DNA of 64,000 bases from Paenibacillus sp. 37 (GCF_008386395.1 NZ_CP043761.1:6758001-6822000); one strand, 5' to 3'. Counted from the first letter of the stretch, positions 32,424 through 40,881 are shown. Notes: generated by a model not told the origin, from the sequence alone. Numbers and translations are program-made.

Positions 32424-33671
32424 CTACTCTAATCGATTTTTCAACACAAGCGTTAATGATACTAGTATTAATCCAACAAACCCTATTATAAATATCAGTA
32501 TGCTTATAATTGATAAAGTTAAGTGACCTGATAATAATAGATAACCACTTGCCATTAATAGAGCCAACACATTTGATAATGCTGACAATGCGGAAAAAGA
32601 TCCCCTTTTGTCCTTTGGAATAAACTCTATTTGTGCTGCCTGCCAATTCGGAGAAAAAATAAGCTCTCCAATGGTTGCAATGACTACACAGAGGATAAGT
32701 ATATAAAAATTTAGGTTATATGAAATTAAGCTGTAACCACATATATATAGAAATACGCCGATTAAAAGAGCATTTTTTGTTGACCATTTCTCAACTACTC
32801 TACCAATTTGAAAAGTGCAAAAAACAACTAAAATAGTGTTAATCAATTGTAAAACAGAAAACATCCTAATGCCTGAAATGTTAATTCCTAATATACTAAA
32901 TTGAGAGAAATCCCTTGCAAGCCTTATATTAGAGTAGTAAATCAATGAGAACTCAACAGAAAAAATAAATGCGCTACCCAATAAAAAAATTACCCAATCC
33001 TTATTTTTAAGTGCCTCCTTATAATTGTTAAAAAGATTAACGAAAAAGTTGTTTTGTCTAACTTCTTTTCGAAATATTTGGTTATCATTTTCTATAATAA
33101 TGAAAAAGCCAATTGTTACTAGAATTAAAATAAATATTGAAGTTAAGTACAAAGATATTAAATGGTTACTAGAGAACCAACCTCCTATACTTGTACCTAC
33201 AGCCAGCGACAAGTTAGTAGTCCAATAATTAAATCTATAGATATCTCTTCGATTATCTTTATTTGTCGAGTCCATAATTAAAGCATTGTATGCAGGCTTA
33301 TAAGTCCCCCCTATCATACCTTGTAGTACATAAGAAATAACTATGCAATAAAGCAGAACTCCTTCTTGAGGGTTTTTTTCAAGAAAGTAGAGTTCAAAAG
33401 TCAATATAGACAGCATTGCTATCTGAACAGTTTGGAAGGTAGTTATAAACCGCTTCCTGTTAAAAATATCTGACAGGTAACCACCGATAATACTGGATAT
33501 GAAATTCAAAGAAATACTGAGTATAAGAAGAAGACCTAAGAAAACATCGTTCAAATAATTAGTTAAATATAAAATTAAAAAAGGAGAAGTTGCAGTTCCG
33601 ATTGTTTTAGAGAAGAAGGAGCTAAGTATACGAAATTTAATATTTAATGGGAATTGCATGAATGAACTCAT
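32424..33671 (-). CDS. MFS transporter of the lanthipeptide operon
   Basis: A 415-residue major facilitator with about twelve hydrophobic segments; the loop after TM2 reads GGYLSDIFNRKRFI, the family's motif A in variant form. A second loop motif appears as QIGRVVEKWSTKNALLIG. It overlaps or directly abuts the synthetase stop codon, so translation is probably coupled; I chose the ATG at 33671 with GAGGT nine bases upstream, rather than a TTG two codons earlier. By position it is likely to export the modified peptide. Most class III clusters use ABC exporters, so an MFS carrier would be less usual, and resistance is an alternative role. Confidence 0.85.
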   Translation of the reverse strand: MSSFMQFPLNIKFRILSSFFSKTIGTATSPFLILYLTNYLNDVFLGLLLILSISLNFISSIIGGYLSDIFNRKRFITTFQTVQIAMLSILTFELYFLEKNPQEGVLLYCIVISYVLQGMIGGTYKPAYNALIMDSTNKDNRRDIYRFNYWTTNLSLAVGTSIGGWFSSNHLISLYLTSIFILILVTIGFFIIIENDNQIFRKEVRQNNFFVNLFNNYKEALKNKDWVIFLLGSAFIFSVEFSLIYYSNIRLARDFSQFSILGINISGIRMFSVLQLINTILVVFCTFQIGRVVEKWSTKNALLIGVFLYICGYSLISYNLNFYILILCVVIATIGELIFSPNWQAAQIEFIPKDKRGSFSALSALSNVLALLMASGYLLLSGHLTLSIISILIFIIGFVGLILVSLTLVLKNRLE

Positions 33672-33673
33672 AC

Positions 33674-36244
33674 TCAATCTACCTCAGTAACATACTTCAA
33701 TAATTTTGCAAGAGCGTAAGCAATTCCAGCTGTTCCCCCATAAAATGAACTATCAACATTCAAGAGAAGACTATTAGGATAATAAACATAACCATTGTAA
33801 CTTAAGGCAAACGACTCCATAACATTGAATATTCGCTCGAAACTAGCTAAGTCAATGTATACTCGCTTTTCTTGGACTACCTTTAAAAGAACCAAAAGTT
33901 CTCCAGCCAGACCACTCCCGAAGGAAGGATCAGCATATATAGACTTTTCAGTACTGTCCACTAAGTCTAATAATTTTTTTTCGTATACCGGGTTGCTCTC
34001 TATATCCAAATAGGCCGAGATAGCTAATATAAGTCCAGCATTCCCTAAAAAGCTAGCATTAAAGGCATGCTCATCCTCATCACTCATGAGTACATACTCC
34101 TTATTAGGGCCAATTAAGGAATTTTCAAGCATATAGTCAAGCATTTTTTGTGCACATCTTGCAAAAATTTCATTACTAGTCCGTTTATTCAATTCACATA
34201 AATAGTAAATTATACCTGATAATCCGTTAAAAAATCCATATTCTGTATAAGACCCATTACACAACTTATCCCATTGGTCATTGTTGATTACAGATACAAT
34301 TCTTTCTCCTATAAATACAGAATACTTTCTAAAATTATCCGACTCTTCTTTTTCTAAAGAGAGAAGTACAATTCCCAACCCAGCAATTCCCCGATGTAGA
34401 GTATACGTCTCAAGCGATTGGAGCAAGTTCTGTATTTTATCTTCGGTGAGCTCTTCCCCATCTAATCCCAATTGATTTAATAAATAAACATATCCTAAAT
34501 ACCCATTAAAAAAATCTGGTTCTTTGTAATTTATAGTTCTTATAAATCTGCTAATAACCTCTTTGGGTAAAAAAGTATCAACTTGAATTACACTTTCAAT
34601 CTCTCTTATACTAAGTAACAAGCCAAGCTTTCCATCCATTAACCCATTAAGCTTATCACTCATTAAGAATGGCTGTTTACCTGAGGCAGAAATAAATTCA
34701 TTAATTAATGTCTGATGAAGTATTCTCAAATGTTCCTTCAACCGGTTTTCAAGAGGCTCTATTTTTTTGAAATCTATGAAAGAATGCCTTGAATTCATAT
34801 TATCCAATGTGCTTATGATTTTTGGTAGATCGACTTCCTTTGATCGAAAAATAAGATCTTGAATTATACCTACTAGCTCCTTAGGTATTAAAGATTGTGA
34901 ACTCAACAGATGAAGGAATTCTTTTATTTTTTTATTATCAATATCAAACAGTGCACCTGTTGGAAAAAAGTAACTAATCATTATAAGCCCGATCGCTTCA
35001 TAATCAATTTGAAATCTGTGATTTAAATCTCTGTATTTCCGGTAACGAAAACCGGACGTACCCATTAGTATAGTAGCATCGTTTCTATGTTTATCACTAC
35101 AACCAAGCTCGAAGTCAATAAAACGTATTTGATCCCGGTGATCAATCATAATATTTCTTAGTGAAATATCCCCAACTGACACACCTAAACGGTGTAAATC
35201 ACTCAGTGCAGATAGAATACGCTTAAATAGTTTAATTCCTTTTTCAATGTAATCCATAGTTCGAATAGTTTTATGTTCATATTCCCATGGTGAACTTAGT
35301 TTCTCTTGTAAGTTTTCACCTTTTATTTCTTCAACACTAATAAAGTAATGTTCCCATTCAAAAAAATCATCATATATTGAAGGAGCACTCGTTCCACCCG
35401 ATTGCAACAATTCTTGCAAAATTTCTTTTTCTTGATGCCTCAAGGAAATAGCATCTAGCCCATTATCTAAAACAACCGTACCCGGTCTAGCCTCCTTTAA
35501 GATTACATTTTTATTTAAGTACTTATCAAACGCTCTATAAACACCACCGCTGTTAGAGATTGAAATAATATCTAATACACTGTATCTTCCATTCTTAAGT
35601 CCTTGATTATCTTCTGAGAAATCATCTTTTTGAGTTACTGGATTTTTTATCCATTCTGGTTGCTGGTAATAAGGTTGGGGTTCATCTATAAATTGCTCTT
35701 TGTTGGGACCAACTATAATATAATCACCGTTTTGATTTTTTAAAGTTTGGTCTGTAGCCGCCATGCTACCATAACGATAGTATAGTACCTTACAATCCTT
35801 ATATCTTTTATCCGATAATACAAAAGGCCCAGTATATAATTTAAGCAACTGATATAATTCATCAATTACTAACAAAAACTGTTTTGTGTCTTTTGGATAA
35901 ATAGTAATAAATTTACCAGAAGAGCTTCTACTCCAAACTTTAGAAAGGCTTCGCTTTAATATTTCTGCATCTTTCATGAACTTAAATGGCACCTTATTTT
36001 TGCCGCAGTATTCATTCACAATCGTCAATATATCCTCTGCATTTAATGGTGTTGCTGAAATATGAATTTTCCATCCAAATTCCGGCAAATAAGCATCAGA
36101 AAAATAAACTTGTAAGTAATAGGACCCATTCTTCACTTCACACTTTTGGGATCTTTCAATTATATCTCTATAAGTCTGATCTTCTTTATATCTATAAATA
36201 TCATAATACATGTTCAGAACATTGATTTTCTTATCACTTAGCAA
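33674..36244 (-). CDS. Class III lanthipeptide synthetase (LanKC)
   Basis: An 856-residue trifunctional enzyme. N-terminal lyase domain (about 1-210) with KVLYYRYGS at 152-160; Ser/Thr-kinase-like domain (about 220-485) with Gly loop NSGGVYRAF, K250 in VILKEA, GDISLRN (D359, N364) and DFE at 377-379; C-terminal LanC-like cyclase (about 525-856) with GFFNGLSGI, GSGLAGELL and YGGTAGIAYAL. The zinc Cys/His ligands of LanC and LanL proteins are absent at these positions, which defines class III. It would phosphorylate Ser/Thr and eliminate phosphate to dehydro residues. The start is TTG at 36244 with GGAGGG eight bases upstream; no ATG fits. The probable substrate is the 33-residue peptide just upstream. 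Confidence 0.92.
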   Translation of the reverse strand: MLSDKKINVLNMYYDIYRYKEDQTYRDIIERSQKCEVKNGSYYLQVYFSDAYLPEFGWKIHISATPLNAEDILTIVNEYCGKNKVPFKFMKDAEILKRSLSKVWSRSSSGKFITIYPKDTKQFLLVIDELYQLLKLYTGPFVLSDKRYKDCKVLYYRYGSMAATDQTLKNQNGDYIIVGPNKEQFIDEPQPYYQQPEWIKNPVTQKDDFSEDNQGLKNGRYSVLDIISISNSGGVYRAFDKYLNKNVILKEARPGTVVLDNGLDAISLRHQEKEILQELLQSGGTSAPSIYDDFFEWEHYFISVEEIKGENLQEKLSSPWEYEHKTIRTMDYIEKGIKLFKRILSALSDLHRLGVSVGDISLRNIMIDHRDQIRFIDFELGCSDKHRNDATILMGTSGFRYRKYRDLNHRFQIDYEAIGLIMISYFFPTGALFDIDNKKIKEFLHLLSSQSLIPKELVGIIQDLIFRSKEVDLPKIISTLDNMNSRHSFIDFKKIEPLENRLKEHLRILHQTLINEFISASGKQPFLMSDKLNGLMDGKLGLLLSIREIESVIQVDTFLPKEVISRFIRTINYKEPDFFNGYLGYVYLLNQLGLDGEELTEDKIQNLLQSLETYTLHRGIAGLGIVLLSLEKEESDNFRKYSVFIGERIVSVINNDQWDKLCNGSYTEYGFFNGLSGIIYYLCELNKRTSNEIFARCAQKMLDYMLENSLIGPNKEYVLMSDEDEHAFNASFLGNAGLILAISAYLDIESNPVYEKKLLDLVDSTEKSIYADPSFGSGLAGELLVLLKVVQEKRVYIDLASFERIFNVMESFALSYNGYVYYPNSLLLNVDSSFYGGTAGIAYALAKLLKYVTEVD

Positions 36245-36280
36245 CTTTCCATCCCTCCATAAAAATTAACTAATTAATAT

Positions 36281-36326
36281 AAAAAAAGACTCTCCTTAGA
36301 GATTCCTCTAATAGGAAAGTCTTTTC
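36281..36326 (-). terminator. Attenuating terminator between precursor and synthetase genes
   Basis: On the minus strand AAAAGACTTTCC pairs with GGAGAGTCTTTT (one mismatch), with an inner TTAGAG/CTCTAA hairpin, followed by seven T. It separates the precursor stop (36347) from the synthetase start. Partial read-through would give far more precursor than enzyme mRNA, a common design in RiPP operons. Confidence 0.88.
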
Positions 36327-36346
36327 TTATGTAATTGAGAAAATTA

Positions 36347-36448
36347 TTAAGTGCTCAACAGCCAGCTAGTACCTGGATAGGCTTGAGCAATCAACGTTTT
36401 ACCCTTTGTTTCTTTAGCCATTTTTTGCAGGTTCAGAATTTTCAACAT
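36347..36448 (-). CDS. Cysteine-free class III lanthipeptide-type precursor peptide, 33 residues
   Basis: The peptide starts MLKILNLQKM, matching the hydrophobic-x-x-LQ leader motif recognised by class III synthetases (I4, L7, Q8). A charged linker (AKETKGK) leads to a presumed core ending AYPGTSWLLST. The core holds Ser28, Ser32, Thr27 and Thr33 but there is no Cys anywhere, so lanthionine or labionin rings cannot form within the peptide. Possible products are dehydrated, phosphorylated or carbon-bridged peptides. The ATG has AAAGGGG about eight bases upstream. The gene lies 102 bases before the synthetase, behind a terminator hairpin, and under a promoter shared with the 30-residue peptide gene. 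No protease gene is in the cluster. Confidence 0.85.
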   Translation of the reverse strand: MLKILNLQKMAKETKGKTLIAQAYPGTSWLLST

Positions 36449-36500
36449 ACTAATCACCCCTTTCTGTTTGTACTCCCAACAATTAATTGGTATATATACA

Positions 36501-36547
36501 TTTAACTACAAATATATATATTTTTATTTTTTGTAATAAATATTACA
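36501..36547 (-). promoter_or_regulatory. Candidate Rgg-box promoter of the precursor gene
   Basis: Read on the minus strand: palindrome TGTAATATTTATTACA (36547-36532, perfect 7-2-7), a 23-base AT spacer, then TAG and the -10-like TTAAAT (36506-36501). The peptide gene promoter at 31185-31233 has the same order with a 24-base spacer. There is no good -35, as expected for an activator-dependent promoter. Confidence 0.6.
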
Positions 36548-36614
36548 CATTCTTATCTCTGTTTCCAAAAACTAAATTTTTCTTTTTGGAATCAGTCATC
36601 TACCATCAACAAAT

Positions 36615-36648
36615 AAATCGACCTCCTAATAGTACTGAAGGTCGATTT
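36615..36648 (-). terminator. Terminator after the 95-residue hypothetical gene
   Basis: Perfect 9-bp stem AAATCGACC/GGTCGATTT with T-rich sequence on both sides, 34 bases past the stop of the gene to its right. It marks the right border of the AT-rich island. Confidence 0.75.
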
Positions 36649-36681
36649 ATAATAAACTATGTCATAATATTGAAAACAGAT

Positions 36682-36969
36682 CTAATCGACGTACCCTGCG
36701 TGACCCTTGTCCATCAGATAGTCCATTTCAGCATCCAGAATGCTTTCCACGGTCAGCTCATCCAGCTTCACATCTTTGCGACTAAGGATGTAGTCAGCCA
36801 GATCATCGCCGTCAATATCCACATCGTTACCTTTGGCATTTTCGTGCGCCTTGTTGATGTACGCTTGCTGATGCTTCAGCACAAGAGCGATGTTCGCTTG
36901 GCTTGCCTTCGTTTTATCTGCAATATATTGCATCATTTCTTGTTCATTAATTGCGTTTGCTTCTGCCAC
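36682..36969 (-). CDS. Small acidic hypothetical protein, 95 residues
   Basis: I do not recognise the family. The protein has a helical N-terminal part with a possible HTH-like stretch (YIADKTKASQANIALVLKHQ), a charged linker and an acidic end (LDELTVESILDAEMDYLMDK). The GTG at 36969 is preceded by AAGGAG about ten bases upstream; a longer in-frame ATG start at 37008 lies right at a TACAAT promoter element and is rejected. Its base composition is like the chromosome on the right, not the AT-rich island on the left. It appears monocistronic. Confidence 0.7.
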   Translation of the reverse strand: MAEANAINEQEMMQYIADKTKASQANIALVLKHQQAYINKAHENAKGNDVDIDGDDLADYILSRKDVKLDELTVESILDAEMDYLMDKGHAGYVD

Positions 36970-37094
36970 GTTCAGTTCATCTCCTTGATTCATACATACT
37001 GTTGCCATTGTAGCATAGGTTAACCCATTACAGGCAGAACTTATCCCTGTAGAACGATTATAGATCCAGAGTGAAGAAACGCATCACTCCGCCC

Positions 37095-38453
37095 CTACGA
37101 CAACCGTACGTAAAATGTAGCACCCTCTCCGACTACACTTCGGGCGTATAGCTCTCCTTTGTGCTGATCCACAATAGAACGAGCAATCGCCAGCCCCAGA
37201 CCATGCCCACCATGTTTGCGGGCTCTGGACGAATCCGTACGATAGAATCGATCAAAGATCCGATCCAGATGTTCTGGTGCAATGCCCTCACCCGTGTTGG
37301 ACACGGCCAGCGTGACATCATTATTCTGTTTCTGGAGCGTAACGTTTACGGACCCTCTGGGCCCGCAATACTTCACCGCATTATCGAGCAGGATCAGAAT
37401 GACCTGTTTGATCTGCTCACTGTTCCCATGAACCGTAAGATTCGGCTCAATGTTGTAGTCAAGGGAGATGTTTTTCTCAAAAATAACGGCTTCCATTGGC
37501 AATATAATACTTTCTACCGCATCGCTCATATTAAACTTCGCATGAATCATCGTCGAGCGTGAGTCATCCATCTGTGTCAGATAGAGCAGATCATTCGTAA
37601 GTCCGGTCATGCGTTCGGTTTCCGATTTGATATAATGAAGCCACTTCGCCTGATTCGCTATGGTATCCTCCTGATTTGCAAGCAGCACGTCAGCATTGGT
37701 ATTGATGATCGCCAGAGGGGTCTTCAACTCATGTGAAGCATCACCGATGAATTGTTTTTGTTTCTCAAATGCTTCTCTAACCGGTGCAATGGAGCGATTC
37801 GCAAAATAACGGCTCAGGAAGTAGATCACAATCAACATGATTAATCCAACAACAGCAAAAGTATAGATCAGATTCGTAAGAATGCCCTGTTGTGCCGTCA
37901 CATCAATGAATACGATCATATGCCCGTCACCGGTCGTATCAACTACATAGGCCCAGTCCGTTCCATCCAGCGCAAATTGTCCAGTCTGCCGTTCCGAATC
38001 ACCAACTTTATCCCGATCCACTTTTTGCAGCGCCTCGGTGTAGAAGGTTTCGTCCATATCAAAACGGGAATGGGTATCCGTGATTTGCCACTGGCTATCC
38101 GTCTTGATCATGAACGAAATGGAACGTGCCGGAGGTGCATTGGGGTCTCCACCGGGTCCTTCATTGTTACCACTCATGGCATTGGATGGTAGCGAATCTG
38201 AACCTGAACCTGAAGCACTTGTACTAGCGCCTGATCCAGACCCCGTCCCCAGACCCCCACCTTCCCCGCGCGGCATCTTGGATGAATTATAAGGACTGTG
38301 GTAGAAATCAGACACCTTGTACAACTCCATATTTGTCTCACGTTGCACATTCTGATACGTAATCGTATAGATCGTCGCAAATGCCACCAGCATCATAATC
38401 GATATGGACACCAGATTCACGATCAGGAATCGATTCCGGAGTTTCTTGAACAT
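37095..38453 (-). CDS. Sensor histidine kinase of an OmpR-type two-component system
   Basis: A 452-residue membrane kinase. TM1 is at about 8-30 and TM2 at about 195-217, enclosing an extracellular sensor with a long Gly/Ser-rich low-complexity insert (about 58-105). HisKA has FIGDASHELKTPLAIINTNA, and HATPase has LLDNAVKYC, NTGEGIAPEHLDRIFDRFYR and GHGLGLAIARSIV. It would phosphorylate the regulator encoded directly upstream; the two genes overlap by one base (TGATG). A divergent operon for a VTC protein, DUF4956 and a lipoprotein is the likely target. The stimulus is unknown. Confidence 0.92.
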   Translation of the reverse strand: MFKKLRNRFLIVNLVSISIMMLVAFATIYTITYQNVQRETNMELYKVSDFYHSPYNSSKMPRGEGGGLGTGSGSGASTSASGSGSDSLPSNAMSGNNEGPGGDPNAPPARSISFMIKTDSQWQITDTHSRFDMDETFYTEALQKVDRDKVGDSERQTGQFALDGTDWAYVVDTTGDGHMIVFIDVTAQQGILTNLIYTFAVVGLIMLIVIYFLSRYFANRSIAPVREAFEKQKQFIGDASHELKTPLAIINTNADVLLANQEDTIANQAKWLHYIKSETERMTGLTNDLLYLTQMDDSRSTMIHAKFNMSDAVESIILPMEAVIFEKNISLDYNIEPNLTVHGNSEQIKQVILILLDNAVKYCGPRGSVNVTLQKQNNDVTLAVSNTGEGIAPEHLDRIFDRFYRTDSSRARKHGGHGLGLAIARSIVDQHKGELYARSVVGEGATFYVRLS

Positions 38454-39133
38454 CAGGACGTCACCTCAAGCACATACCCCACACCCCGAATCGTGTTAAT
38501 GCGAACAGTCGAGTTCAGGAAGGTTAATTTTTTGCGTAAAAACGAGATGTACACCTCCACATTGTTATACTCCACTTCCGAATCGAATCCCCACAACTTC
38601 TCGATAATCTGCTCTTTGGAGGTAATCGCCTGTTTGCGCGTAATCAACAGCTCCAGCAGTTCATTCTCCTTCAGATTCAGCTTGATTGCCTTCCCCTGTA
38701 CGCTCAGCTTCAACTGAGTTGTGTTCAGCTCCATGTCGCCGAATTTCAGTCCGTCCTCCGGAACAACTTCGCCCTTCCGCCGTAAGGCTGCACGAATCCG
38801 GGCCAGTAATTCTTCTGTGGCGAAGGGCTTGGCGATATAATCATCGGCACCATAATCGAGGCCTGTGACCTTGTCCGATAATTCACCTTTGGCCGTAAGC
38901 AGAATGACTGGCGTATGATTGCCTTCACTGCGAAGTTTCTTCAGGACGGTGATTCCGTCCATCTCTGGCATCATGATGTCGAGCAGTAACAGGTCGTAGA
39001 TGCCGCTCTGCGCATAATCGAGTCCTGATCTGCCGTCGTGGACCATGTCCACGGAGTAGTTGTTTTTTTTCAAAATCTGCGATACTGCCTCTGCCAAATG
39101 AACCTCATCTTCCGCAATTAATATTCTCATCAT
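38453..39133 (-). CDS. OmpR/PhoB-family response regulator
   Basis: A 226-residue regulator: receiver at 1-118 (ILIAEDE, phosphoacceptor D52 in LLLLDIMMPEMDG, switch region IAKPFATEELLARIRAALRR) and an OmpR-type winged helix at about 130-225 (INLKENELLELLI-like segment KLNLKENELLELLITRKQ, then EVYISFLRKKL, IRGVGYVLE). It is followed by its kinase with one-base overlap. Two inverted copies of a 21-bp box lie between it and the divergent VTC operon, and are probable binding sites. AGAGGAA precedes the double ATG; the exact first Met is uncertain by one codon. Confidence 0.94.
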   Translation of the reverse strand: MMRILIAEDEVHLAEAVSQILKKNNYSVDMVHDGRSGLDYAQSGIYDLLLLDIMMPEMDGITVLKKLRSEGNHTPVILLTAKGELSDKVTGLDYGADDYIAKPFATEELLARIRAALRRKGEVVPEDGLKFGDMELNTTQLKLSVQGKAIKLNLKENELLELLITRKQAITSKEQIIEKLWGFDSEVEYNNVEVYISFLRKKLTFLNSTVRINTIRGVGYVLEVTS

Positions 39134-39202
39134 CTATTCATTCCTCTGCTTGAATTATTCGTCTTCATAAACGCTGTATGGTATCACCCATTCTATCAAT
39201 TG

Positions 39203-39303
39203 AACCTTGAATCAATCTTAATTCATTTTGTGTATGCCCACTATTATAGGAAGGTAAAAAAATGTTAACGCAATGTAAAACCATTTAAGATTCATTCAAG
39301 GTT
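39203..39303. promoter_or_regulatory. Pair of inverted 21-bp boxes between the two-component system and VTC operon
   Basis: The plus-strand AACCTTGAATCAATCTTAAT (39203-39222) matches the minus-strand AACCTTGAATGAATCTTAAA (39303-39284) at 18 of 20 positions. The two boxes are about 60 bases apart and point toward each other across the divergent gap. Each contains spaced TTGAAT / CTTAA half-sites, as often seen for OmpR-family direct-repeat sites. Binding by the adjacent regulator is inferred. Confidence 0.6.
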
Positions 39304-39383
39304 GGCCCTCTAAGATACAGACATGGAAGCAATACACGATGCATCAAAACATACAACCCACCAACGAAAGGACTGAATCCCAC

Positions 39384-40208
39384 ATGGCAATTGAAGTATT
39401 CAACCGATATGAGAGCAAGTACCTTCTGACGGATGAACAGTACGCCCATTTCTACAACGACCTGCTGAAATACATGGAACTGGATGCCTACAACAAGAAA
39501 CATGAGTACTACTCCATCAGTAACCTGTATTTCGATACTCCACAGGATTCCCTGATTCGCGCCAGTCTCTCCAAACCAAAATACAAGGAGAAGCTGAGAC
39601 TGCGGGCGTATGGAATACCTGAAGAGAATGCCAAAGTGTATCTGGAGATCAAAAAGAAAGTCTTTGGCCTGGTGAACAAGCGCAGAACCGCCTTGAAGCT
39701 GGATGAAGCGTACGAATTCGTTCGTTCAGGACAGGCACCGGAGCTGGCAGACTATATGAACAAACAGGTTGTGGAAGAGATCAAATACTTCCTTCGCCTC
39801 TACGATCTTGAACCGAAAGTGTATCTGGCGTATGAACGCAAAGCACTCTTTGACAAGAACAGCCGGGATCTCCGCATTACCTTTGACACCAACATTCGCA
39901 GCCGCAGATACGATCTGAAGCTGGAACAGGGAGATTACGGTGAACCGCTCGTGAAGGACGGAAGGTGGCTGATGGAAGTGAAAGCCGAGAAAACCGTTCC
40001 GCTGTGGCTGTCGCAACTGCTCTGTGAGCATGGTCTCTACCGCACTGGATTCTCCAAATACGGCAACGAGTTCAGACATCTGGTGAGAACAACCAACCTG
40101 AATTACCAGTCGGAGCGCATTCTTGTACCAGGTACTGACTTCAACCCATCCATAGAACAAGAACAAGATAAAACGATTATAGAAAGAGAGCGTGTCCTAT
40201 ATGCTTGA
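39384..40208 (+). CDS. VTC-domain protein (polyphosphate polymerase-like)
   Basis: A 274-residue VTC domain of the triphosphate-tunnel fold. Typical features are the N-terminal NRYESKYLL, YSISNLYFDTP, the basic strand KEKLRLRAYG, EIKKKVFGLVNKRR, LAYERKALF, LRITFDTNIRSR and WLMEVKAEKTVPLWL; these supply the Arg/Lys/Glu tunnel residues of yeast Vtc4, which makes polyphosphate from ATP. Bacterial homologues are mostly uncharacterised. The ATG at 39384 has AAAGGA upstream. It overlaps the next gene by eight bases, so it is coupled to the DUF4956 membrane protein, which may anchor it. Confidence 0.9.
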   Translation: MAIEVFNRYESKYLLTDEQYAHFYNDLLKYMELDAYNKKHEYYSISNLYFDTPQDSLIRASLSKPKYKEKLRLRAYGIPEENAKVYLEIKKKVFGLVNKRRTALKLDEAYEFVRSGQAPELADYMNKQVVEEIKYFLRLYDLEPKVYLAYERKALFDKNSRDLRITFDTNIRSRRYDLKLEQGDYGEPLVKDGRWLMEVKAEKTVPLWLSQLLCEHGLYRTGFSKYGNEFRHLVRTTNLNYQSERILVPGTDFNPSIEQEQDKTIIERERVLYA

Positions 40209-40881
40209 TTCACTATTCAGTTCCGCCCTTACCGATACCAACCTGACGTTTAACAACGCAGTCATCACCATTGGTCTTGCCATCATTCTGGGGTTAATCA
40301 TCAGCCTCACGTACATGAAGACCAACCAAGCCACATACTCCCAGAGCTTCACCCTAACGATGGTCGTCCTGCCCGTCATTGTCGCCATCATCATCCTGCT
40401 CATCGGCAGCAACATTGCTCGAGCATTCAGCTTGGCAGGTGCCTTCTCGATCATTCGTTTCCGCAGTGCACCTGGTGATCCAAAGGATATTGCTTATGTA
40501 TTGTTCACGATGGCTTCCGGTCTTGCCTGCGGTGTAGGTGCTTTTGGATACGCAGTGCTGTTCACGATTATCCTGTGTGTGCTGATGTTTGTCCTGAGTC
40601 GCTTCAACTTCGGCGGCAAGAAGAGTCAGCTGAAAACGCTGAAAGTCACCATTCCTGAGAATTTGAGCTATGAAGAAGCACTTAATGAAGTGTTCCATAC
40701 ATTTAATGTACCTTTTGACCTGAAAAAGATCAGAACGACCGAGCTCGGCAGTCTGTATGAGCTGGTCTACAGTGTAACCATCCACGAAAGTGTTAGCCAA
40801 AAGGAATTCCTTGATGCCATCCGCACACGGAACGGCAACCTGGATATCTCGTTAACCATGAGTCCAACAACGGAATATTAA
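40201..40881 (+). CDS. DUF4956 membrane protein
   Basis: A 226-residue protein with four hydrophobic segments in the first 145 residues and a soluble C-terminal domain (about 150-226, ferredoxin-like strand pattern). The family motif FSLAGAFSIIRFRSAPGDPK lies between TM segments. DUF4956 proteins are regularly encoded beside VTC-domain proteins, and a joint membrane complex is likely, but the activity is not established. I chose the ATG at 40201, overlapping the VTC gene by eight bases; a GTG nine bases earlier is possible. Confidence 0.9.
   Translation: MLDSLFSSALTDTNLTFNNAVITIGLAIILGLIISLTYMKTNQATYSQSFTLTMVVLPVIVAIIILLIGSNIARAFSLAGAFSIIRFRSAPGDPKDIAYVLFTMASGLACGVGAFGYAVLFTIILCVLMFVLSRFNFGGKKSQLKTLKVTIPENLSYEEALNEVFHTFNVPFDLKKIRTTELGSLYELVYSVTIHESVSQKEFLDAIRTRNGNLDISLTMSPTTEY

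Noticed and set aside
36487..37023. 178-codon plus-strand ORF across the precursor promoter and the 95-residue gene
   Set aside because: No ribosome site; it covers two minus-strand elements with better support and its translation is Ile/Phe/Cys-rich shadow sequence.
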